Assembly: GCA_963846565.1 (NCBI GenBank)
Contig: CAWJWL010000001.1
Coordinates: 62,001 to 126,000 of the forward strand
Direction: 5' to 3'
Length of the DNA stretch: 64,000 bases
DNA from: WHSW01 sp963846565
GTDB taxonomy: Bacteria; Actinomycetota; Thermoleophilia; Solirubrobacterales; 70-9
In this document: one piece after another, positions 42,200 to 51,221 of the stretch
Position numbering within the stretch: the first letter of the stretch is position 1
Layout: each line of letters opens with the position of its first letter
The notes under the pieces: model-generated
Told to the model about the DNA's origin: nothing
Databases searched by the model: none
What the model saw: the letters and a program-made list of their open reading frames with translations, nothing else
Position numbers and translations under genes: made by a program

Positions 42200-43384
42200 C
42201 TATCCTGGCCGGCGGGCGAGGCGCAAGGCCTCGGTGAGCCGAAGTGGCTTGCCCATGCGCAAGACCGCGCGGTCGTACACCCGCGAGGCGAGCCAGAGGG
42301 TGAACGCTGCCGCGAGCGCGATCAGGACCAGCGAGAGAACGAGCTCGCCGAGCGGCAGCGCGTCCTGTGCCGCGCGGCCGGGGACGACCATCGGGGCGGT
42401 GAGCGGGATCAGCGAGGTGACCACCGCGAGCGTGCCCTCCGGGCTCTCGATCACGGAGATCCCGACGAGGTAGGCCGCGACGAGGACGATCGAGAGCGGC
42501 GCGGCGGCGCTCTGCACGTCCTCCTGGCGCGAGACCATTGCGCCGGCGACCGCGAACGCCGCCGCGTAGAGCAGGTAGCCGAGGAGGAAGTAGACGAGCA
42601 CGAGGACGAGCACCTCAGGCGTCGAAGCCGGCATCTCGATCGCCCCGGCCGCGAAGCCCGTCGCGGCGCCGACCCCGGCGATCAGGAGCACCTGGCCGAG
42701 GCCGAGGATCCCGATCCCGATCACCTTGCCGGTGAGGAGCTGGATCGGGCGGATCGCGGCGAGGATGACCTCGACCACGCGGGTCGACTTCTCGGCGACG
42801 ACGGCGGAGGCGACCGCGTAGCCGAAGCTGAGGATCGCGATGTAGAGCAGCAGGCTGCCGATCCAAGCGATCCCGGCGCCGGCCGAATCGCCACCGAGCG
42901 CGGTGACCTCGAGCGGCGGCGGCTCGAGCGCCTCCGCGATCTTCGTCTCGGGAACGCCCTCGGCGCGCAGCGTCGCGCTCCCACGCGCGTCGCGGCCCGC
43001 CGTTTGAAGCAGCGGTACGAGCGCGTCCGCGGGGTCCGATCCGGTGACGATGCGGGCATCGGCGTCCCCGAGCACGGCGGCATCGATCTCGTCGGCGTCG
43101 ACGGCGCTTTCGGCCGCGCCCTCGCTGCGGAAGGTCTTCGGCGTCACCTCGGCGGCGAAAGCCGGCGCGGCCTTCTCCGAGGCCCTCACGATCAGCTCCG
43201 CCTCCTGGCCGACGTGGCCGATGTCGAAGCTCTCCGTGTCGTCGCCGGATGTGGCCGCGGCGATGACCACGATCCCGACGACGATCAGGACCTGGACGAG
43301 GGTCGAGATCTGCATCGCGCGCGTGCGCACGCCCTCGACGACCTCGCGGCGGGCGTTGAGGAAGATCGCGCGGCGGCTGTTCAC
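42200..43384 (-). CDS. ABC-2 type transporter permease (NatB-like)
   Basis: The 394-residue protein has one N-terminal hydrophobic segment (ISTLVQVLIVVGIVVIAAA), a ~140-residue extracytoplasmic domain, and five or six C-terminal segments beginning AGIAWIGSLLLYIAILSFGYAVA, then VAEKSTRVVEVILAAIRPIQLLTGKVIGIG in parts. This is the NatB/YhaP ABC-2 exporter layout. GTG 43384 overlaps the ATPase stop (GTGA), fixing the start; a longer frame upstream lies within the ATPase gene. It probably exports ions, a lipid or a toxic compound; the substrate is unknown. Confidence 0.82.
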   Translation of the reverse strand: MNSRRAIFLNARREVVEGVRTRAMQISTLVQVLIVVGIVVIAAATSGDDTESFDIGHVGQEAELIVRASEKAAPAFAAEVTPKTFRSEGAAESAVDADEIDAAVLGDADARIVTGSDPADALVPLLQTAGRDARGSATLRAEGVPETKIAEALEPPPLEVTALGGDSAGAGIAWIGSLLLYIAILSFGYAVASAVVAEKSTRVVEVILAAIRPIQLLTGKVIGIGILGLGQVLLIAGVGAATGFAAGAIEMPASTPEVLVLVLVYFLLGYLLYAAAFAVAGAMVSRQEDVQSAAAPLSIVLVAAYLVGISVIESPEGTLAVVTSLIPLTAPMVVPGRAAQDALPLGELVLSLVLIALAAAFTLWLASRVYDRAVLRMGKPLRLTEALRLARRPG

Positions 43385-44302
43385 GCGGGCACCTCGTCGG
43401 GGTCGGATTGGTTCGCGACGACATCGCGGAAGAGGTCGGTGAGCGTCGCTTCCTCGGGCGCGAAGCGCACGACCTCGCCGGCGTGCCGGGCGGCCTCGAG
43501 CAGCGCCTGCGGGTCCGTGTCGTCGGCGAGCTCGTAAACGGACGGCTCGCCCGGCACAGGCTGTGCCCCCGCCACCGCGCCGGCCCAGTTCTCCGCGGCG
43601 CCGCGAACCTCGGCCCGCCACCGCCGGCGTGCCCGCTCGGCGCGTAGCTCGGCGACCTCACCGGAGGCGACGAGGCGCCCCGCGGAGATGATCGCGACCG
43701 CATCGCAGAGGCGCTCGACCAGCTCCAGCTGGTGGGAGGAGAAGATCACCGGAACCTCGCGCTCGCGGGCGACGCCGAGCAGGACCTCACTGAGGACGTC
43801 GACGCCGACCGGGTCGAGGCCGCTGAAGGGCTCGTCGAGGACCAGGAGGTCCGGGTCGTGGACCAACGCGGCGGCGAGCTGGACCCGCTGCTGGTTGCCG
43901 AGCGAGAGCTCTTCGACCTTGTCGTTCACTCGCTCGGCGATCCCCAGCCGCTCCGCCCAGCGCTCAGCGTTCGCGCGCGCCTGCTCGTCGTCGAGGCCGT
44001 GCAAGGCGCCGAAGAAGGCGAGCTGGTCGCCGACCCGCATCTTCGGGTAGAGGCCGCGCTCCTCCGGCATGTACCCGAACCGCCGCCGGGTGCCGGTGTC
44101 GAGCCGCGCTGCCGTTCCACTGCACGTGGCCGGCGTCCGCCTCGAGTACGCCGATCACGATCCGCATCGCGGTCGTCTTGCCGGCGCCGTTGGGCCCGAC
44201 GAAGCCGAAAACCTGCCCGCCCTCGACCGTGAAGCCGAGGCCGTCGAGGGCGACGGTGTCGCCGTATCGCTTGCTCAGATCGTGAAGCTCGAGGGCCGCC
44301 AC
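43381..44302 (-). pseudogene. ABC transporter ATP-binding protein (NatA-like), one frameshift
   Basis: The ATPase partner of the permease at 42200. The first part (from ATG 44302) has LELHDLSKRYGDTVALDGL and Walker A GFVGPNGAGKTTAMRIV. One extra base near 44104 shifts the frame. The rest continues RFGYMPEERGLYPKMRVGDQ, signature LSLGNQQRVQLAAALVHDP, Walker B LLVLDEPFSGLDPVG and SSHQLELVERLCD. Joined, it is a normal ~306-residue NatA-type ATPase. Probably a sequence error rather than real loss, because both halves are well conserved. Confidence 0.82.
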
Positions 44303-44343
44303 GGGGAGCGACGTACCCGTGCCTGCGGCGGGCGAATCGGGGG

Positions 44344-45294
44344 TTAACCCCCGTCGACCGGCAGCCTCTGCTTCAGCTCGAGCACGGGTGCGAAGAGGTC
44401 GCCGTGCTCCTCGACCCGGGCGAGCGTGTCCGCTGCCTCGAACCGGACGGCCTCCGGGTCGCCGTCGGTCTCGAGCGCCTCGACCTCCTCCCAGGTGAGC
44501 GGGGTGGAGACCCAGGGGCGCGGCCGGCAGCGAAGCGAGTATGCCGCGACCGTCGTCTTCGAGTAGTCGTTCTGGCTCCAGTCGACGAGCACCTTGCCCT
44601 CGCGCAGCTTCTTGTCCTGCTTGGAGACGACGAGATCGGGCTCCGAGCGCTCGAGCGCCTGGGCGACCGCGCGCGAGTAGGACTTCGTCTGCTCGTAGGT
44701 CGCCTTCGGGGTATTGAGCGGCACATACACCTGAAGTCCCTTCGAGCCCGAGGTCTTCGGAAAGCTCTCGAGCCCGAGCTCGCCGAAGAGTCCGCGGAGG
44801 ATGAGCGCGACGCGCGCGCAGGTGACGATGTCGGCGGGTGGCCCGGGGTCGAGGTCGAAGGCGACGACCGTCGGGACCTCGGGCTTGTTCGCGAGCGACA
44901 GCGAGGGGTGGAGCTCCTGCGCCGCGAGCTGCGCGAGCCAGATCAACGTCGGGCGGTCGTCGCAGACGATGAACTCCAGCATCCCCGCGCGACCCATCTC
45001 GATCGGCGCCGTCGCGACCCAGTCAGGCGTATGAGAGGGCGCCCGCTTCTCGTAGAAGCGCTGGTCGTCGACCCCGTTGGGGAACCGCACCCGCGTCAGG
45101 GCCCGGTTACGGAGGTGGGGGAGGATCGTGTCCGCGATGCGGGCGTAGTAGTCGATCGCCTCGCCCTTGGTGAAGGCCTTGCCGGACTCGGGTCCGCGGC
45201 CTCCCTTGCCCGGCCAGAGGACCTTGTCGAGGTTGGTGAGCGAGAGCTCCCGCCCGTCAACCTCTACTTGCTTGCCTTTGCCTTGCTTCGCGAT
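44344..45294 (-). CDS. ligD: LigD-type NHEJ polymerase domain protein, start codon unclear
   Basis: Archaeo-eukaryotic primase-like polymerase of bacterial end joining. It reads VEVDGRELSLTNLDKVLWPG, GEAIDYYARIADTILPHL, RVRFPNGVDDQRFYEKRAP, AFDLDPGPPADI (catalytic Asp pair), TSGSKGLQVYVPL, KKLREGKVLVDWSQNDYSKT and RCRPRPWVSTPLTWEEVE. There is no ATG/GTG/TTG in frame between the Ku stop (45264) and the first conserved residues. The coordinate uses ATC 45294 as a placeholder, overlapping ku by 31 bp. The same frame stays open back through ku. No nuclease or ligase domain is attached. Confidence 0.78.
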   Translation of the reverse strand: MAKQGKGKQVEVDGRELSLTNLDKVLWPGKGGRGPESGKAFTKGEAIDYYARIADTILPHLRNRALTRVRFPNGVDDQRFYEKRAPSHTPDWVATAPIEMGRAGMLEFIVCDDRPTLIWLAQLAAQELHPSLSLANKPEVPTVVAFDLDPGPPADIVTCARVALILRGLFGELGLESFPKTSGSKGLQVYVPLNTPKATYEQTKSYSRAVAQALERSEPDLVVSKQDKKLREGKVLVDWSQNDYSKTTVAAYSLRCRPRPWVSTPLTWEEVEALETDGDPEAVRFEAADTLARVEEHGDLFAPVLELKQRLPVDGG

Positions 45295-46172
45295 CGCGGC
45301 TTGGTGGTCTTGGAGCTCTTGCCGTTCGAGCCCGAGCTCGAGCGTGTGCTCTTTCGCTTCGGCGGGTCGGGCTTGGACTTGGCCTCTTCGCCCTTGACCG
45401 CGGCGAGGCTCTCCTCGAGTGCCGCCATCAGGTCGGGCGCCTTGGTCGGCTCGACCTCGTCGGTCTCGGCGGCGACGATGCTCTCGCCCTTCGCCTTGCG
45501 CTCGATCAGCGCCAGAAGTTGCTCGCGGTACTCGTCGTGGTACTGGCTCGGGTCGAACTCGGAGGTAAGCGAGTCGATCAGCGCCTGCGCCATCTCGAGC
45601 TCGCGCTTTTGCGGCTTGTCGACCTCCTCGCCGAGGATCTCCGAGATCTCCCCGGGTGAGACGACCTCGTCGGCGAAGCGCATCGTCGCCATGGTCAGCA
45701 CGCCGTCCATCGGGCGGATCGCCGCGAGGCTCTCGCGGTTGCGGAGCACGAAGCGTGCGATCGCGACCTTGTTCGACTCGCCCATCGCCCTCGTGAGCAG
45801 GTCGTAGGCGCGCTCGGCGCCCTTGTCGGGGCCGAGGTAGTACGGGTGGTCGAAGTAGATCGGGTCGATCGCGTCGAGGTCGACGAAGTCGAGGATCTCG
45901 ATCGCCCGCGTCTTCTTCGGGTTCATATCCTCGAGCTCGTCCTTCGTGATCACCACGTACTGGTCGGGGGCGATCTCGTAGCCCTTGACCATCTCCTGGT
46001 AGTCGACCTCCTCGCCGTCGGCCTCGGCGACGCGCTTGTGGCGCACGCGGGAGCCGTCGGACTCGCGCAGCTCGCGGAAGCTGACCGACTTCTTCGAGAC
46101 GGCGGAATAGAGCTTCACCGGGACGTTGAGAAGCCCGAAGGAGATTGAACCTGACCAAATAGCGCGTGGCAT
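45264..46172 (-). CDS. ku: Ku homodimer protein, NHEJ
   Basis: Ring-shaped DNA end-binding protein that recruits LigD. The 302-residue protein starts MPRAIWSGSISFGLLNVPVKLY, with FRELRESDGSRVRHKRV, GYEIAPDQYVVITKDEL, DPIYFDHPYYLGPDKGAERAY, ALIDSLTSEFDPSQYHDEYR and a Lys/Ser-rich C-terminal tail (about 255-302) that typically binds DNA. Length and motifs are standard for bacterial Ku. It lies between polymerase and ligase parts of LigD on the same strand. Confidence 0.95.
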   Translation of the reverse strand: MPRAIWSGSISFGLLNVPVKLYSAVSKKSVSFRELRESDGSRVRHKRVAEADGEEVDYQEMVKGYEIAPDQYVVITKDELEDMNPKKTRAIEILDFVDLDAIDPIYFDHPYYLGPDKGAERAYDLLTRAMGESNKVAIARFVLRNRESLAAIRPMDGVLTMATMRFADEVVSPGEISEILGEEVDKPQKRELEMAQALIDSLTSEFDPSQYHDEYREQLLALIERKAKGESIVAAETDEVEPTKAPDLMAALEESLAAVKGEEAKSKPDPPKRKSTRSSSGSNGKSSKTTKPRSRSKAKASK

Positions 46173-46242
46173 AAGTGTCTAGTACCTGAGACTACCCGGA
46201 GACCCTTTTCTCATCGGTCCGGCGAAAGAAACTTTGCGCCGG

Positions 46243-47271
46243 CTACCCCTCGCGGATTACCTCGCGTGGGCCCTTGTCGTCGCGGAGCCCCTTGAACGAG
46301 GCCGCGCGCAGGGTGTCCTCGTGGGTCCAGCGCAGGAACTCGACCTCGCAGACGAGCTCGGGCTCGACCCAGCGCAGGCCGCCACGGTCACGCGCTCGTG
46401 AGGCGTACTTGACCGCGGGATCCCAGCCGAGCTCGAACGGGCTCGTGTCCCGCTCCAGTGGCGCGAGCGCCCCCGAGAGCAGGGTGAGCGTGTCCTCGGT
46501 GAAACCGGTGCCGACGCCGCCGGCGTAGACGAGCCGCTGCTCGCGGCCCAGGCTCTCGGCCTCCGCCGGCGTCGTGTCCCAGTAGCCGACGACGAGCGAG
46601 CCGACCTGCTTCGAGCGCAGGCCCTCGCCCGGCATCCAGCCGCCGACCACGAGCTCCTGGCGGCGCCGGTTCTGGACCTTCACCCACTCGGAGCTGCGCC
46701 GGCCGGGGCGGTACGTGCTGCCGAGGCGCTTCGCGACCACGCCCTCGAGCCCGCGCTCCTTGACGGCGGCGAAGAAGGCCGTGCCGTCGCCGAGGTGGTG
46801 AGAAGGCGCCCGCCAGCTCGGCCCGTCGAACTCGAGCTCCGCGAGGAGCTCGCGGCGGCGCTCGTAGGGCTCGGGGCAGAGCGAACCGTCGTCGATCCAG
46901 AGCAGGTCGAAGGCGACGTAGGTCACCGGTGTGTCGAGGACGCGGGCGCGTATCCGCCCTGGATCGGAGGCGTTCATTCGCCGTTGCAAGAGCCCGAACT
47001 CCGGGTTCCCGTGCTCGTCGAAGGCGACGACCTCACCGTCGAGGATCGCCGCGCGTCCCCCGAGGGCCTCGCCCAACGCGGCCAGCTCCGGGTAACGCGG
47101 GGTCGTGTCCGTCCCTTTTCGTGCCGAGATCCGCACCTCGGCCCCGTCGATATAGGCGAGCGCGCGTACGCCGTCCCACTTGAGCTCATAGGCCCAGCCG
47201 TCGCCCGGCGGCAGGCTGCGCTCGTTGGTCGCCAGCATCGGCTCGAGCTTTCGCGGCATCGGGGACTCCAT
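46243..47271 (-). CDS. ligD: ATP-dependent DNA ligase, LigD ligase-domain type
   Basis: Seals DNA nicks in end joining. The 342-residue protein has the nucleotidyl-lysine motif YELKWDGVRALAY (Lys31), ILDGEVVAFDEHGNPEF, YVAFDLLWIDDG, EGVVAKRLGSTYRPGRRSSEWVKVQ (motifs IV-V) and the OB-fold part with GGVGTGFTEDTL and ELVCEVEFLRWT. It corresponds to the ligase domain of LigD on its own. It is first in the minus-strand group ligase-ku-polymerase, 70 bp before ku, and divergent from fetA. Confidence 0.9.
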   Translation of the reverse strand: MESPMPRKLEPMLATNERSLPPGDGWAYELKWDGVRALAYIDGAEVRISARKGTDTTPRYPELAALGEALGGRAAILDGEVVAFDEHGNPEFGLLQRRMNASDPGRIRARVLDTPVTYVAFDLLWIDDGSLCPEPYERRRELLAELEFDGPSWRAPSHHLGDGTAFFAAVKERGLEGVVAKRLGSTYRPGRRSSEWVKVQNRRRQELVVGGWMPGEGLRSKQVGSLVVGYWDTTPAEAESLGREQRLVYAGGVGTGFTEDTLTLLSGALAPLERDTSPFELGWDPAVKYASRARDRGGLRWVEPELVCEVEFLRWTHEDTLRAASFKGLRDDKGPREVIREG

Positions 47272-47294
47272 CGCGTCGATAATCGCAGCGCACC

Positions 47295-47951
47295 GTGTTG
47301 TTCGAGCTCAACGAGGTCACCCTCGCCCGCGCCGGCAAGCCGGTGCTGCGGGGCGTGAGCGCTCGCATCCCCACCGGGGCGACCTGCATCGCGGGCCCCT
47401 CGGGATCGGGCAAGTCGACGCTCCTCAGACTGCTCGACCGGCTCGCCGATCCCGCCTCTGGATCGGTCACGTACGAGGGCGGCGATGTCCGCGAACGGGA
47501 TCCGCTCGCCCTCCGCCGCGAAGTCGTCCTCGTCCCGCAGCTACCGGCGCTGCTCGAGGGCACGGTCGAGAGCAACATCCGCTTCGCCGCCGACCTCGCC
47601 GGCCGCGAGCCCGACATCGCTCGTCTCCTCGACCTCGCGGGGCTCGACGGCTCGTTCGCCGATCGCGACCCGGCGAAGCTCTCGGTCGGCGAGCAGCAGC
47701 GGGTGATGCTTGCGCGGGCGCTCGCGCTCGAACCGCGGGTGCTCCTCCTCGACGAGCCGACTTCGGCACTCGACGCCGTTGCGCGGGATGCGGTCGAGGC
47801 GACCCTGCGCGACCTGCGCTCGCGGCTCGAGCTCTCCACGGTGCTCGTCACGCACGACATCGGGCAGGCGAAACGGATGTCGGAGTGGGTCGTGCGGATC
47901 GAAGAGGGACGCGCCGTCGCCGAGGGCCCGACCACGGAGATCCTCGGGTGA
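47295..47951 (+). CDS. ABC transporter ATP-binding protein, FetA/YbbL-like
   Basis: The 218-residue ATPase has GVSARIPTGATCIAGPSGSGKSTLLRLL (parts; Walker A), VVLVPQLPALLEGTVESNIRF, signature LSVGEQQRVMLARALALEP, Walker B LLLDEPTSALD and VTHDIGQAKRMSEWV. Paired with the UPF0014 permease downstream (GTGA overlap), it matches FetAB, an exporter linked to iron homeostasis in E. coli. GTG start at 47295. Confidence 0.85.
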   Translation: MLFELNEVTLARAGKPVLRGVSARIPTGATCIAGPSGSGKSTLLRLLDRLADPASGSVTYEGGDVRERDPLALRREVVLVPQLPALLEGTVESNIRFAADLAGREPDIARLLDLAGLDGSFADRDPAKLSVGEQQRVMLARALALEPRVLLLDEPTSALDAVARDAVEATLRDLRSRLELSTVLVTHDIGQAKRMSEWVVRIEEGRAVAEGPTTEILG

Positions 47952-48721
47952 GCGGGATCGACGTCAGCGTCGGCGAGGTCGTCGCCAGCCTCGCACTCGT
48001 CGCGGTCGCCATCGCCGTGTCGCTGTGGCGGAGGACGGGCCTCGAGAACGAGATCGCCGTCGCCGTCGTCCGCTCGGCGATCCAGCTGATCGCGATCGGC
48101 TACGTCATCCAGGCGATCTTCGACGAGGACAGCCTGCTGCTCGTGGTTGGGCTGCTCGCGGTCATGGTCACCTTCGGCTCCTTCACCGCCCGCGCGCGGG
48201 CCCGCAGCGTCCCGGGGGCGCTCGGCCCGATCGCGATCGCGCTTTCCCTGGCCGCTGCCGGCACGCTCGCGCTCGTCGTCGCCCTCGGGATCTTCGAGCT
48301 CGAGCCTCGCTACCTCGTCCCCGTCGGCGGCATGGTGATCGGCAACTCGATGACGTCGGCCGCCGTCGCGCTCAACCGGCTCGGCGACGAGATGCACGGC
48401 CGGGCGCGCGAGATCGAGGCGACGCTGGCGCTGGGCGCGACCTCCACGCAGGCGGCGGCCCCGTACGTGCGTCGCGCCCTGCGTTCGGGGACGATCGCCC
48501 TCGTCGACTCGACCAAGACCACCGGGCTGATCTTCTTCCCCGGCGCGATGACCGGGATGCTGCTCGCCGGCGCCGACCCGATCGACGCCGTCCGCCTGCA
48601 GCTGATCCTCCTCTGGACGCTGCTCGGCGCCGTTGCGCTCTCGGCTCTGGTCGCGACGACGCTGGCCTACCGCAACTTCTTCTCCGATGCGCACCAGCTG
48701 CGCGAGCCGCCCGAGCCTTAG
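47948..48721 (+). CDS. UPF0014 family permease, FetB/YbbM-like
   Basis: The 257-residue membrane protein has about seven hydrophobic segments and the UPF0014 markers AVVRSAIQLIAIGYVIQAIF, PVGGMVIGNSMTSAAVALNRL, EIEATLALGATSTQAAAPYVRRALR and STKTTGLIFFPGAMTGMLLAGADPIDAV (parts). It forms an ABC exporter with the ATPase just before it. Iron efflux is the known role of the E. coli pair; here the substrate is inferred. Start GTG 47948. Confidence 0.86.
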   Translation: MSGIDVSVGEVVASLALVAVAIAVSLWRRTGLENEIAVAVVRSAIQLIAIGYVIQAIFDEDSLLLVVGLLAVMVTFGSFTARARARSVPGALGPIAIALSLAAAGTLALVVALGIFELEPRYLVPVGGMVIGNSMTSAAVALNRLGDEMHGRAREIEATLALGATSTQAAAPYVRRALRSGTIALVDSTKTTGLIFFPGAMTGMLLAGADPIDAVRLQLILLWTLLGAVALSALVATTLAYRNFFSDAHQLREPPEP

Positions 48722-48760
48722 GCCGGCCCGCCGAGCCCGGTTCCCCTGGATACTCACCGG

Positions 48761-49309
48761 ATGCTCGAGGGCCATTACGCGGTGATCCCGTCGCGGTACT
48801 TCAAGGCCACCGGCAGCGGGATCGACCTGGCGCTCCTTCGCCGGCCGCGGGCCGTGGAGGCGGCACGACGCCGGGCGTTCGACCTGCCCCTGCGCTCCCA
48901 GATCCGACAGCGCACGCTGGGCCGCTTCTTCGCGGTCGCGTTCAGCACCTACGAACGGGGCGATTTCACCACCGTGCCCAACGCCTTGTTCGCTCCCGAT
49001 TGCGAGCTTCGCACCGCCGACGGGACACGGCTCGATCTTCCCCAACTCGCCGTCGGGCGGGACGAGATCACCCGCTGGCTCGCGCTCTGGCATGAGCCGT
49101 TCTCGCGCGTGCGCTGGCGCCCCGTGGAGATGTTCGACGGTGGCGACGTCCTCTACGTCGGGGTGGAGATGAACGCCATCGGGGGGGCGAGTGGAGCGGA
49201 GACGCAAAGGACGATGTACTCGGTGCTCTGGATCAGGGACGCCTTCGTCGTCTCGCAGTTCGCTGCCATGGACCGCGCTCAGGCACTCGAGGCGGCCGGG
49301 TTCTCCTAG
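48761..49309 (+). CDS. SnoaL/NTF2-like domain protein
   Basis: The 182-residue protein has an Arg-rich N-terminal part (about 1-50) and a domain (about 55-165) reading RFFAVAFSTYERGDFTTVPNALFAPDCEL, GRDEITRWLALWHEPFSRVR, MFDGGDVLYVGVEM and MYSVLWIRDAFVV. This is the pattern of the SnoaL-like fold, used both by enzymes and ligand-binding proteins. No catalytic residues can be assigned. It sits alone between fetB and trpS, 40 bp after fetB. Function unknown. Confidence 0.62.
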   Translation: MLEGHYAVIPSRYFKATGSGIDLALLRRPRAVEAARRRAFDLPLRSQIRQRTLGRFFAVAFSTYERGDFTTVPNALFAPDCELRTADGTRLDLPQLAVGRDEITRWLALWHEPFSRVRWRPVEMFDGGDVLYVGVEMNAIGGASGAETQRTMYSVLWIRDAFVVSQFAAMDRAQALEAAGFS

Positions 49310-49328
49310 GAAGCTAGATTCCCGGCCC

Positions 49329-50330
49329 GTGCGGATCTTCTCCGGCATCCAGCCCACCGGGCGCAAGCACCTCGGCAACTACATCGGCGCGATCCGGCAG
49401 TACGTCGAAGGCCAGGAGCGCGCCGGGGGCGACGCGATCTACTGCATCGTCGACCTCCACGCGATCTCGGTGCCCTACGACCCGGTCGAGCTGCGCGAGC
49501 GCGTCTACGACACCACCGCGATCCTGGTCGCGGCGGGGATCGACCCGGAGCGCTCGATCCTCTTCCGCCAGTCCGACGTCCGCGAGCACACCGAGCTCAC
49601 CTGGCTGCTCTCCGCGGTCACCTCGCACGGAGACCTCAACCGGATGACGCAGTTCAAGGAGAAGACCGGCAGGCAGCGCGAGCTCGCCTCGGCCGCGCTC
49701 TTCCTCTATCCGGTGCTCATGGCAGCGGACGTTCTCGCTTACCGGGCCGACGATATTCCGGTCGGCGACGACCAGCGCCAGCACGTCGAGCTGATGAGGG
49801 AGATCGCACGCCGCTTCAACGAGCGCTTCGGCGGTGGGCGCGAGATCCTGGTCGTGCCGGACCACCGGATCCCGGAGGTGGGCGGCCGCGTGATGGACCT
49901 CCAGGACCCGACATCGAAGATGTCGACGACGGGCGGCACGGAGCAGGGGACGGTGCTCGTCCTCGACGAGCCCGATGTCGTCCGCAAGAAGGTGATGAGC
50001 GCGGTGACGGATTCCGGGTCCGAGGTCGTGCGCGGGCCCGACAAGGCCGGGATCTCGAACCTGATCGAGATCCTCTCGGTCGTCCGAGGCGTCGAGCCCG
50101 ACGCGATCGAGACTGAGTTCGAGAGCTGCGGGTACGGCGACTTCAAGCGGGCCGTCGCCGACGGCGTCGTCGAGTACTTCGATCCGGTACGCGAGCGCTA
50201 TGCCGATCTTCGTGGCGACGACGCCGGGCTCGACCGGATTCTCGCCGGTGGAGCCGAAAAGGCACGCGCGATCGCCGCGCCCGTCGTCGCGGACGTCCGC
50301 GAGGCGATGGGCTTCGGGCCCGCTCGCTGA
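49329..50330 (+). CDS. trpS: tryptophanyl-tRNA synthetase
   Basis: Charges tRNA-Trp. The 333-residue class I synthetase starts (GTG 49329) RIFSGIQPTGRKHLGNYIGA, where PTGRKHLGNY is the HIGH-type motif. It has HAISVPYDP, SHGDLNRMTQFKEK, YPVLMAADVLAYRADDIPVGDDQRQHVEL (parts) and DPTSKMSTT, the KMSKS-type loop (about 197). The longer frame upstream overlaps the SnoaL-like gene and is rejected. Confidence 0.95.
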   Translation: MRIFSGIQPTGRKHLGNYIGAIRQYVEGQERAGGDAIYCIVDLHAISVPYDPVELRERVYDTTAILVAAGIDPERSILFRQSDVREHTELTWLLSAVTSHGDLNRMTQFKEKTGRQRELASAALFLYPVLMAADVLAYRADDIPVGDDQRQHVELMREIARRFNERFGGGREILVVPDHRIPEVGGRVMDLQDPTSKMSTTGGTEQGTVLVLDEPDVVRKKVMSAVTDSGSEVVRGPDKAGISNLIEILSVVRGVEPDAIETEFESCGYGDFKRAVADGVVEYFDPVRERYADLRGDDAGLDRILAGGAEKARAIAAPVVADVREAMGFGPAR

Positions 50331-50333
50331 GCT

Positions 50334-51137
50334 CTAGTCCCCGTCTTCCTCGCGCACCTGTCCGTAGTTGATCGCGGCGACGATCAGCACGCCCCCGGCG
50401 ATGTTCCCGACGATCGTGGTGGCGAGCCAGCCGGCGAAGTCGCCGAACGCGAGCGGGCCCTCGAACAGCGCGGCGAAGGCTTCGACCGTCGTCACGACGC
50501 AGTGGTCGAAGCCGCCGAGGCCGACGAGGAGGGTGATCGCCCAGATCACGACGATCTGGCCGATCGCGTCCTCCGCGGCCTCCACGAGCCAGGCGACCAG
50601 CGCCAGGAGCCAGCCGGTGACGACGGCGCTCCAGAACGTCGAGGTCAGCGCGCCGGACGTGTCGCCGACCCCTTCGGCCACGAACCCGGCCTGCACCGGA
50701 TCGCCGAAAGCGCCCGTGAACATGACCAGCATCGCGAACAGCAGCGCCCCGATCAGGTTCGTGGCGAGGACGATCGCCCAGAGGCGCGCCGAGGCTCTCA
50801 GGAACCTGGGCCGGCGCATCGTCACCATCACCGGGTAGAGCGTGTTCTCGGTGAAGAACTGGGCGCGCCCGATGATCACCGCGATGTAGCCGATCGGGTA
50901 GAGCAGGGAGGCGACGAACTTGTCCGCATCACTGTCGCCCCCGAGGGCGACGAGCGCGAGCACGTAGGCGAGCGGCGCCGCTCCGATTGTGAACCCGGCG
51001 AAGAGCCCCGAGTAGGCGAGGCTCGACCACGGGCGGCCGAGCTCTTCGATCGTGTCGTCGCAGACGCGGTCGTAGATGTCGACGGCGTGCGGGCGCGGCT
51101 CGAGCCCCGAATCGCCCCTGCTGTGCGGCGCGTCCAT
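50334..51137 (-). CDS. formate/nitrite transporter (FNT) family channel
   Basis: The 267-residue protein has six hydrophobic segments and the FNT layout: SSLAYSGLFAGFTIGAAPLAYVLAL, GYIAVIIGRAQFFTENTLYPVM, LWAIVLATNLIGALLF, a central helix pair, FDHCVVTTVEAFAAL and GNIAGGVLIVAAINYGQV. FNT proteins pass formate, nitrite, hydrosulphide or lactate. This one belongs to the branch with a longer cytoplasmic N-terminus, and its substrate cannot be told. It is convergent with trpS (3 bp) and divergent from scpA. Confidence 0.82.
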   Translation of the reverse strand: MDAPHSRGDSGLEPRPHAVDIYDRVCDDTIEELGRPWSSLAYSGLFAGFTIGAAPLAYVLALVALGGDSDADKFVASLLYPIGYIAVIIGRAQFFTENTLYPVMVTMRRPRFLRASARLWAIVLATNLIGALLFAMLVMFTGAFGDPVQAGFVAEGVGDTSGALTSTFWSAVVTGWLLALVAWLVEAAEDAIGQIVVIWAITLLVGLGGFDHCVVTTVEAFAALFEGPLAFGDFAGWLATTIVGNIAGGVLIVAAINYGQVREEDGD

Positions 51138-51221
51138 GCAGGGCGGACCCTATTGCCGGCGGCCGCTGGGAGCAAATGCGGTCCGGGATTCGCGCCGCGG
51201 CGGGCACTACGCTCCTCGGTG

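Noticed and set aside
41630..43537. Plus-strand open frame of 635 codons opposite the methyltransferase and ABC permease
   Set aside because: No start signal or motifs; the minus-strand genes have clear SAM-binding and ABC-2 features.
44344..46158. Single Ku-polymerase fusion gene of about 604 codons
   Set aside because: The frame through the ku region translates to Arg-rich nonsense, whereas ku itself is intact in its own frame.
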